From Candidatus Celerinatantimonas neptuna (lineage in GTDB: Bacteria > Pseudomonadota > Gammaproteobacteria > Enterobacterales > Celerinatantimonadaceae), in NCBI GenBank assembly GCA_911810475.1, contig OU461276.1:2288501-2352500 (forward strand): a stretch of DNA of 64,000 nucleotides, read 5' to 3'. A program made the position numbers and the translations under genes. The notes beneath the pieces were generated by a model. It worked only from the letters and a program-made list of their open reading frames with translations. It had not been told where the DNA came from and did not search any database. Positions 58,249 through 64,000 of the stretch are shown here, piece by piece. Every line of letters starts with the position of its first letter. Position 1 is the first letter of the stretch.

Positions 58249-59220
58249 ATGAGCCAACAAATTGAATTGCAGGCCGAAGTGAGTGAAACTCAGGCTGGAA
58301 TGCGCCTTGATCAAGTTCTTTCTGAGCTTTTTACTGATTACTCGCGTTCAAAATTGAAAGAATGGATCTTGCAAGAGCGGGTGTTCATTGATGGCCGTTT
58401 GGCTGATAAACCCCGTGAAAAAATGAATGGTTATGAAATAATAACCGTTAAAGCAATCCTTGACGATGTCATTGAGTGGCAACCAGAGCCTATACCGTTA
58501 GATGTTGTCTATGAAGATGATGATATTTTAGTGATTAATAAATCGGCTGGTTTAGTCGTTCATCCAGGGGCAGGCAATTATAGTGGTACTATCTTAAATG
58601 GCTTGCTGCATCGTTATCCGCAAAGCCGACAGTTAGCCAGAGCGGGTATTGTGCACCGTTTAGATAAAGATACAACAGGGCTTATGGTCGTCGCTAAAAC
58701 TGTAGCGGCTCAAACCCATTTGGTTGAACAATTGCAAGCCAGGCAAATTACTCGGGAATATGAAGCAATTGTTATAGGTCAAATGACAGCTGGTGGACTT
58801 GTTGATGAACCGATTGGTCGGCATAAGACAAAACGGACTCAGATGGCTGTTGATCCTTTTGGTCGTCCGTCGGTTACACATTATCGAATTGCTGAAAAAT
58901 TCAGACAACATACCCGATTGCGGTTACGCTTAGAAACGGGGAGAACTCATCAGATCCGTGTTCATATGGCGCATATCGGTCATCCACTGGTCGGTGATCA
59001 GGTTTATGCTGGTCGTTTAAGGCTTCCTAAAGGTGCTACACCTGAATTAATTCAAGTGTTGAGAGGATTCCAGCGTCAAGCTTTGCATGCTGTAATGCTT
59101 CGACTGGCTCACCCTATTTCAGGAGAGGTGATGGAGTGGCATGCAGAGGTTCCGGAAGATATGGCCCATGTCATGAATGCATTAAGAGATGATAGCGAAA
59201 TCCATCCCTGGCAGGATTAA
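58249..59220 (+). CDS. rluD: 23S rRNA pseudouridine synthase RluD
   Basis: Makes pseudouridines 1911, 1915 and 1917 in helix 69 of 23S rRNA. The 323-aa protein has an S4 RNA-binding domain (residues about 16-75, MRLDQVLSELFTDYSRSKLK) and the catalytic Asp in HRLDKDTTGLMVVAKT near residue 138, followed by RLETGRTHQIRVHMAHIGHP near residue 225. The ATG at 58249 gives the E. coli-type start MSQQIELQAEVS; a start three codons earlier is possible. It is followed 25 bp later by pgeF. Confidence 0.95.
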   Translation: MSQQIELQAEVSETQAGMRLDQVLSELFTDYSRSKLKEWILQERVFIDGRLADKPREKMNGYEIITVKAILDDVIEWQPEPIPLDVVYEDDDILVINKSAGLVVHPGAGNYSGTILNGLLHRYPQSRQLARAGIVHRLDKDTTGLMVVAKTVAAQTHLVEQLQARQITREYEAIVIGQMTAGGLVDEPIGRHKTKRTQMAVDPFGRPSVTHYRIAEKFRQHTRLRLRLETGRTHQIRVHMAHIGHPLVGDQVYAGRLRLPKGATPELIQVLRGFQRQALHAVMLRLAHPISGEVMEWHAEVPEDMAHVMNALRDDSEIHPWQD

Positions 59221-59245
59221 AGAAGATTTTCAGTGAGGCAAAAAG

Positions 59246-59965
59246 ATGGCTGTACATTTTATTCAAAATGTTTTTCCCGAAACGGTTTGTGCTGTTTTTA
59301 CCGATAGGTTACAAGGGTACAGCCAGCCTCCATATGAGAGTTACAATTTGGGAGCTCATGTCGGTGACCAGTATGAGTATGTGTTGAGAAACCGACGACA
59401 CTTCCAAAGCTATCTTCCCGCAGAGCCTTGTTGGCTGACTCAGGTCCATGGTGTTCATGTTGTTGATGCCGGTTTGGCGAAGCCTGAAACAGAAGCAGAT
59501 GCTTCGTTTACCCGGGGGCGCAGAACACCTTGTATCATTATGACCGCAGATTGCTTACCTATTTTATTAGCTGACGTGAAAGGGCGTTGCGTTGCTGCAC
59601 TTCATGGTGGATGGCGGGGTTTGGCTGCAGGGATTATTACGAAGACAATCGATGCGATGGGAATTGAACCTTCATCACTGACTGCATGGTTGGGGCCTGC
59701 TATTGGTGCAGATGCTTTTCAGGTAGGCGCTGAAGTCCGTGAAGTTTTTGTTGGCAATCGTCCTGAAAATGTATCAGCTTTTCGTCCCGATGGTGATCGC
59801 TATTTGGCGGATATCAAACAAATAGCATATCAGCAGCTACAATCATTAGGGGTGTCTTCTGTTATTCGGCATCCTGGGTGCACTTATCAGGATAGCGAGC
59901 ATTTTTTTTCCTACCGCAGAGATGGCGTAACAGGGCGTATGGCGTTTGCTATCTGGCTTGAATAA
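59246..59965 (+). CDS. pgeF: Peptidoglycan editing factor PgeF (YfiH, multicopper oxidase-like)
   Basis: Cytoplasmic laccase-domain protein of the YfiH family that removes wrongly incorporated amino acids from peptidoglycan precursors. It is 239 aa. The metal-site residues are seen in LTQVHGVHVVDAG near residue 64, MTADCLPILLADVKGRCVAA near residue 100 and LHGGWRGLAAGI near residue 120. The C-terminal HPGCTYQDSEHFFSYRRDG is typical. Order rluD-pgeF-clpB is conserved in gammaproteobacteria. Confidence 0.94.
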   Translation: MAVHFIQNVFPETVCAVFTDRLQGYSQPPYESYNLGAHVGDQYEYVLRNRRHFQSYLPAEPCWLTQVHGVHVVDAGLAKPETEADASFTRGRRTPCIIMTADCLPILLADVKGRCVAALHGGWRGLAAGIITKTIDAMGIEPSSLTAWLGPAIGADAFQVGAEVREVFVGNRPENVSAFRPDGDRYLADIKQIAYQQLQSLGVSSVIRHPGCTYQDSEHFFSYRRDGVTGRMAFAIWLE

Positions 59966-59979
59966 ATCTTGCTATACTA

Positions 59980-60008
59980 CTTGAATATAGTGCTATTTAT
60001 ACCCATAT
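59980..60008 (+). promoter_or_regulatory. Sigma32 heat-shock promoter of clpB
   Basis: CTTGAA at 59980-59985 and CCCATAT at 60002-60008, with a 16-base spacer, match the RpoH consensus (CTTGAA - CCCCATnT). It starts 14 bp after the pgeF stop and 42 bp before clpB. Confidence 0.8.
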
Positions 60009-60049
60009 GATTGACAAGTCAGTTGGACGATCAGTGATGTGGAGGCGAT

Positions 60050-62623
60050 ATGCGCTTAGATCGATTCACCAGTAAATTTCAGTTGGCCATTTCTGATGCT
60101 CAATCTCTTGCTCTAGGGCGGGATCATCAATATATAGAGCCAGTTCATTTAATGGTGGCATTACTTAATCAGGATTCTGGTTCAATTCGGCCTATTTTGT
60201 TAGATGCAGGCCTCGAAAGTAGTGCCTTGCGTTCTCAACTTACCCAAGAATTGGAAAAAATTCCGCAGGTCACCGGTATTGGTGGCGATATTCAGCTATC
60301 CAATGGTTTAATTTCTTTACTTAATCTGTGTGACAAGATAGCTCAAAAGCGTAAAGACAAATATATTTCTTCAGAAATCTTTTTACTTGCGGCCTTGGAT
60401 GATAAAGGCCCTTTGGGCGAAGTTCTACGGCAGTTAGGGGCTAAGAAAGATCGTCTAGAGAAAGCGATAGAAAAAGCGCGCGGTGGGCAAAATGTTGATG
60501 ATCAAAATGCTGAAGATCAGCGGCAGGCTTTAGAGCGATATACTATTGATCTGACACAAAGGGCAGAACAGGGAAAATTAGACCCTGTTATTGGTCGTGA
60601 TGATGAAATTCGAAGAACTGTGCAGGTTTTGCAACGTAGAACTAAAAATAATCCGGTTCTGATTGGTGAGCCTGGTGTTGGTAAAACCGCAATTGCTGAA
60701 GGGCTGGCCCAACGAATTATTAATGGGGAAGTTCCTGAAGGGCTCAAACATAAACGGGTATTGGCGCTTGATATGGGGAGCCTTGTCGCTGGGGCTAAAT
60801 ACCGGGGAGAATTTGAAGAAAGACTCAAATCTGTTCTGAATGAATTATCGAAAGAAGAAGGTCAGGTTATTTTATTCATTGACGAACTTCATACGATGGT
60901 GGGTGCTGGTAAAGGTGATGGCGCTATGGATGCAGGCAATATGTTAAAACCTGCATTGGCCCGGGGGGAATTGCATTGCGTCGGAGCGACAACCCTTGAT
61001 GAATATCGACAATATATTGAGAAAGATGCGGCTTTAGAGCGTCGTTTTCAAAAAGTATTGGTGGAAGAGCCGTCAGTTGAAGATACGATTGCTATTTTGA
61101 GAGGGCTAAAAGAGCGTTATGAGTTACATCATTCTGTAGAAATTACGGATCCTGCGATTGTCGCTGCTGCGAATCTTTCGAACCGTTATATTTCTGATCG
61201 GAAACTGCCGGATAAAGCAATTGATTTGATTGATGAAGCTGCATCAAGTATCCGTATGCAGATTGATTCTAAACCTGAAGAGCTTGATCGTTTAGATCGA
61301 CGGATCATTCAGTTGAAGCTTGAACAGCAAGCATTGCAAAAAGAAGAAGATTCAGCAAGTCAGGCTCGTCTTGCAAAGATTGAAGAAGAACTGAAAGAAC
61401 GTGAGTCAAAATCTCGGGAACTTGAAGAGATTTGGAAAACAGAAAAAGCTGCGTTGTCAGGCACTCAGCATATTAAAGCAACTCTGGAACAGGCTCGACT
61501 CGATTTGGATGTAGCTCGTCGTGCTGGTGATTTGAATCGTATGTCTGAGTTGCAATATGGTCGAATTCCTGAGCTGGAAAGACAGTTAGATCTGGCTTCT
61601 CAGGCAGAAATGCAAGATATGACATTGCTACGGCATAAAGTTACTGAAGCTGAAATAGCCGATGTTCTGGCTCGCTGGACCGGTATTCCCGTCAGTAAAA
61701 TGCTCGAAGGTGAGCGAGCTAAATTATTACGAATGGAAGAAGAGCTTCACTATCGGGTCGTTGGTCAGCAGGAGGCTATCACCGCTGTATCTCATGCGAT
61801 TCGTCGTAGCCGGGCCGGGTTGTCTGATCCACATCGTCCAATTGGGTCGTTTTTATTTCTTGGCCCGACTGGGGTCGGTAAAACAGAACTTTGTAAGGCC
61901 CTTGCTGAATTTTTGTTCGATACTGAAGATGCAATGGTTCGTATTGATATGTCTGAATTTATGGAAAAACATTCGGTATCGCGTTTGGTGGGGGCTCCTC
62001 CAGGATATGTGGGCTATGAAGAAGGTGGCTATTTAACAGAAGCCATTAGGCGTCGTCCGTATTCAGTGATTTTGCTTGACGAAGTCGAAAAAGCGCATAG
62101 TGATGTATTTAATATTTTGCTACAAGTTTTGGACGATGGTCGTTTAACTGATGGTCAGGGAAGAACGGTCGATTTTAGAAATAGTGTGATTATCATGACT
62201 TCTAATCTTGGATCGGACATTATTCAGGAAGGCTATGGCGAATCGAATTATGATCAGATGAAATCGGTTATTATGGGGGTTCTAACCCAGCATTTCCGTC
62301 CTGAGTTTTTGAATCGGATCGATGAAACAGTTGTTTTTCATCCTCTTAATCAAGAGCATATCAGAAAAATTGCTAAATTCCAGATTGATCAGTTGTTACC
62401 TAGGTTAGCAGAGCAAGGTTTTGAAGTGACGATTACCGATGAAGCTCTTGATAAGTTGGTTCAGGCTGGGTTTGATCCCGTATATGGTGCCAGACCTTTG
62501 AAAAGAGCTCTTCAGCAGCAGCTTATTAATCCATTAGCTGAAGCGTTGCTGGCCGGTCGGTTTACAACTGATAAACCTTTGAAAATTGTGCTCGTAAATA
62601 ACCAGATTGATGCCATACAGTAA
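60050..62623 (+). CDS. clpB: Disaggregase ClpB
   Basis: Hsp100 AAA+ disaggregase working with DnaK, 857 aa as in E. coli. It has an N-terminal Clp repeat domain, a first AAA module with Walker [14 protein letters not shown] near residue 206 and Walker [15 protein letters not shown], the coiled-coil M-domain near residues 400-525, and a second AAA module with [14 protein letters not shown] near residue 605 and [11 protein letters not shown]. The ATG has GGAGG close upstream. Residue 149, the internal Val start of the short E. coli form, is encoded by GTT (60494-60496), so that short form cannot start there. Confidence 0.98.
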   Translation: MRLDRFTSKFQLAISDAQSLALGRDHQYIEPVHLMVALLNQDSGSIRPILLDAGLESSALRSQLTQELEKIPQVTGIGGDIQLSNGLISLLNLCDKIAQKRKDKYISSEIFLLAALDDKGPLGEVLRQLGAKKDRLEKAIEKARGGQNVDDQNAEDQRQALERYTIDLTQRAEQGKLDPVIGRDDEIRRTVQVLQRRTKNNPVLIGEPGVGKTAIAEGLAQRIINGEVPEGLKHKRVLALDMGSLVAGAKYRGEFEERLKSVLNELSKEEGQVILFIDELHTMVGAGKGDGAMDAGNMLKPALARGELHCVGATTLDEYRQYIEKDAALERRFQKVLVEEPSVEDTIAILRGLKERYELHHSVEITDPAIVAAANLSNRYISDRKLPDKAIDLIDEAASSIRMQIDSKPEELDRLDRRIIQLKLEQQALQKEEDSASQARLAKIEEELKERESKSRELEEIWKTEKAALSGTQHIKATLEQARLDLDVARRAGDLNRMSELQYGRIPELERQLDLASQAEMQDMTLLRHKVTEAEIADVLARWTGIPVSKMLEGERAKLLRMEEELHYRVVGQQEAITAVSHAIRRSRAGLSDPHRPIGSFLFLGPTGVGKTELCKALAEFLFDTEDAMVRIDMSEFMEKHSVSRLVGAPPGYVGYEEGGYLTEAIRRRPYSVILLDEVEKAHSDVFNILLQVLDDGRLTDGQGRTVDFRNSVIIMTSNLGSDIIQEGYGESNYDQMKSVIMGVLTQHFRPEFLNRIDETVVFHPLNQEHIRKIAKFQIDQLLPRLAEQGFEVTITDEALDKLVQAGFDPVYGARPLKRALQQQLINPLAEALLAGRFTTDKPLKIVLVNNQIDAIQ

Positions 62624-62633
62624 ATCTGAGTGG

Positions 62634-62658
62634 TTCAGGAAGAATAATTTTTCCTGAA
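62634..62658. terminator. Hairpin between clpB and the small convergent gene
   Basis: TTCAGGAA at 62634-62641 and TTCCTGAA at 62651-62658 form an 8-bp stem with a 9-base loop. T-rich sequence is inside the loop rather than after the stem, so strength is uncertain. Confidence 0.55.
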
Positions 62659-62666
62659 TCATGGTT

Positions 62667-62930
62667 TTATTTCAGCTGGGTTTTGCTCTGGTGATGTTCT
62701 TCTTCTAAAAGGGATAGATAAAATTTCTTTTGCGTGGGATTGAGTAATTCAGATATCTGGTTATGTTTGAAGAGCGTTAATTGTCGTAATTTACGTAGCA
62801 TTTGACGGGCAGATAAATCTTCAGCAAAGAGTGAGTCCATCGATTCTGTGTAGTTCTGCTCGATAACTTGCAATTGCTCAAATTGTTCATCGGTTAGTGC
62901 TAATATTTTTTTTAATTGCTCAGCGGTCAT
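62667..62930 (-). CDS. Small helical protein with LTxxQ-like motifs, unknown function
   Basis: An 87-aa, charged and wholly helical protein. It contains two LTxxQ-like motifs, ALTDEQFEQLQVIEQ near residue 11 and ELLNPTQKKFYLSLLEEEH near residue 60, resembling the repeats of the Spy/CpxP family, but without a signal peptide, so a periplasmic chaperone role is not supported. AGAGG before the ATG (AACCTCTAT on the plus strand) gives a ribosome site. It is convergent with clpB. The family is not recognised with certainty. Confidence 0.7.
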   Translation of the reverse strand: MTAEQLKKILALTDEQFEQLQVIEQNYTESMDSLFAEDLSARQMLRKLRQLTLFKHNQISELLNPTQKKFYLSLLEEEHHQSKTQLK

Positions 62931-63321
62931 AGATTAACCTCTTATGCATTTGCTCTAAGTATAGTCATCACTGAGCTGGAAATCGGTCATCTTACGTTCG
63001 TATCGATGACATTCCTCTACTCAAATCAATGTATCATGTGTACCATAAAGATAAATGATTCTATAGGCCTATAAACCAATAAGGTGGTCACCATCTATTC
63101 TGATTTAAATGGTTTTATTGGTAAAGATCTATGTTTTTAATGCATTTTCATATAGTAAAGAATGTGTAAGCTCCTCAGGTATAATCTTGATTTGTGAAGG
63201 TGTTTTGGTTTTTTTTTTAATTTTTTTACCATTAAATACTACTGCGTTGGCTCTACAAAAAGACTATGATTATGCTATTTTACTCCTCATTTTTTACACC
63301 CTTAGAGGGTAGGTTAGTTAT
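62931..63321. other. Intergenic stretch before pssA
   Basis: About 390 bp, AT-rich with a T11 run near 63210, which should contain the pssA promoter and that of the small minus-strand gene. A 67-codon plus frame at 63109-63312 has no ribosome site and hydrophobic low-complexity composition; it was not called. Confidence 0.4.
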
Positions 63322-64000
63322 ATGACTCAAAATAAATCACATGATGCAGGTAAAAGACGGGGTATCTATTTATTGCCGAACCTGTTCACAACAGCCGCTT
63401 TATTTTCAGGTTTCTATGCTGTTGTTGCTTCAATGAATGGAAAGTTTGAATCAGGCGCAATAGCTATCTTTATTGCTATGATTTTTGATGGTTTAGATGG
63501 GCGTATCGCTCGTCTGACTGGTACAGAAAGTGCTTTTGGGGCAGAGTATGATTCGTTGTCTGACATGATCTCTTTTGGTATTGCACCTGCTTTGGTCTCC
63601 TATAATTGGGCTCTTAATGGTCTTGGGAAAATAGGTTGGCTAGCAGCATTTATTTTTGCTGTAAGTGCTGCTCTACGTCTGGCCCGTTTTAATACGCAAG
63701 TTGGCAAAGCCGATAAACGTTATTTTCAAGGCTTGGCAAGTCCATCAGCTGCAGCAATTGTTGCCGGGATGGTATGGCTTGGACAAGATTTCGCACTGGA
63801 TCGCCATCATCTTGATTATATTGCAGCATTCATTACCGTTTGTTCAGGACTCTTAATGGTAACTAATTTCAGATATTACAGCTTTAAGGGGATTGATCTT
63901 AAAGGCAGGGTTCCTTTTGTTGTTGTTTTATTGATGGTGCTTATTCTGGTTGTGATTGCTTCACGTCCGGCCCTCGTCCTTTTTGTAGCATTTTCTTTAT
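63322..64000 (+). CDS. pssA: CDP-diacylglycerol-serine phosphatidyltransferase (3' end outside window)
   Basis: Makes phosphatidylserine from CDP-diacylglycerol and serine, in the membrane. The first 226 codons are present and in frame to the window edge. The CDP-alcohol phosphatidyltransferase motif is complete: DGRIARLTGTESAFGAEYDS then LSD, i.e. D-G-x2-A-R-x8-G-x3-D-x3-D, near residues 63-85. Several membrane segments follow. N-terminal RRGIYLLPNLFTTAALFSGF is typical of the type II (Bacillus-like) enzyme, unlike the E. coli peripheral PssA. The ATG lies after TAGGTTAGTTAT. Confidence 0.92.
   Translation, partial: MTQNKSHDAGKRRGIYLLPNLFTTAALFSGFYAVVASMNGKFESGAIAIFIAMIFDGLDGRIARLTGTESAFGAEYDSLSDMISFGIAPALVSYNWALNGLGKIGWLAAFIFAVSAALRLARFNTQVGKADKRYFQGLASPSAAAIVAGMVWLGQDFALDRHHLDYIAAFITVCSGLLMVTNFRYYSFKGIDLKGRVPFVVVLLMVLILVVIASRPALVLFVAFSL

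Noticed and set aside
63109..63312. A 67-codon plus-strand frame upstream of pssA
   Set aside because: It runs through poly-T sequence, giving a hydrophobic run by composition alone, and has no ribosome site or recognisable family.

Overview
The window is about 64 kb of chromosome from a gammaproteobacterium of moderate to low GC, in the Vibrio/Aeromonas/Celerinatantimonas part of the class. The evidence is gene order: zapA-6S RNA-fau, ygfB-ubiH-ubiI, rpsP-rimM-trmD-rplS, aroF-tyrA, mutH/rppH-ptsP-lgt, nhaA-nhaR, rpsT/murJ-ribF-ileS-lspA-fkpB-ispH, and rluD-pgeF-clpB. Products align end to end with enterobacterial and vibrio proteins recalled from memory. No genus can be fixed without a search. 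Coding density is high, and no tRNA, rRNA, CRISPR array or prophage was seen.

Layout. 0.2-8 kb: rpiA, fau, a DUF481 outer-membrane protein, 6S RNA and zapA on the minus strand, divergent from ygfB-ubiH-ubiI, with cca convergent. 8-13 kb: the type II secretion accessory pair exeA-exeB, ygiM, and a phosphate pair (pit plus a DUF47 protein). 13-22 kb: ygiF triphosphatase, a chemoreceptor, glnE, lpxL and hldE. 22-27 kb: a CstA/BtsT-type carboxylate transporter and a BtsS/BtsR-type two-component system, separated by a MITE-like element and a decayed partial copy. 27-33 kb: aroF-tyrA, the rpsP operon, a small CBM48 protein and mutH. 33-37 kb: rppH-ptsP-lgt. 37-41 kb: an accessory island between lgt and thyA, with an Endo H-like GH18 enzyme and an unrecognised gene destroyed by three single-base homopolymer indels and an IS3-type insertion. 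41-53 kb: thyA, nhaA-nhaR, an ArsR-type regulator, rpsT, murJ, ribF-ileS-lspA-fkpB-ispH. 53-57 kb: an IS982-family remnant and a minor type IV pilin cluster with an inverted fimT-like gene. 57-64 kb: glnB, bamD, rluD-pgeF, heat-shock clpB, a small unknown protein, and the start of pssA.

The genes are mostly housekeeping: ubiquinone hydroxylation, lipid A and heptose synthesis, lipoprotein maturation (lgt, lspA), translation, nitrogen signalling (glnB, glnE, ptsP), and envelope and pilus assembly. The accessory signal is in three places: the repeat pair beside btsR, the lgt-thyA island, and the IS982 remnant beside the pilin cluster. None of them looks like a complete new system. The GH18 gene with its unrecognised N-terminal domain, the wrecked gene beside it, and the MITE-like repeat are the best leads.
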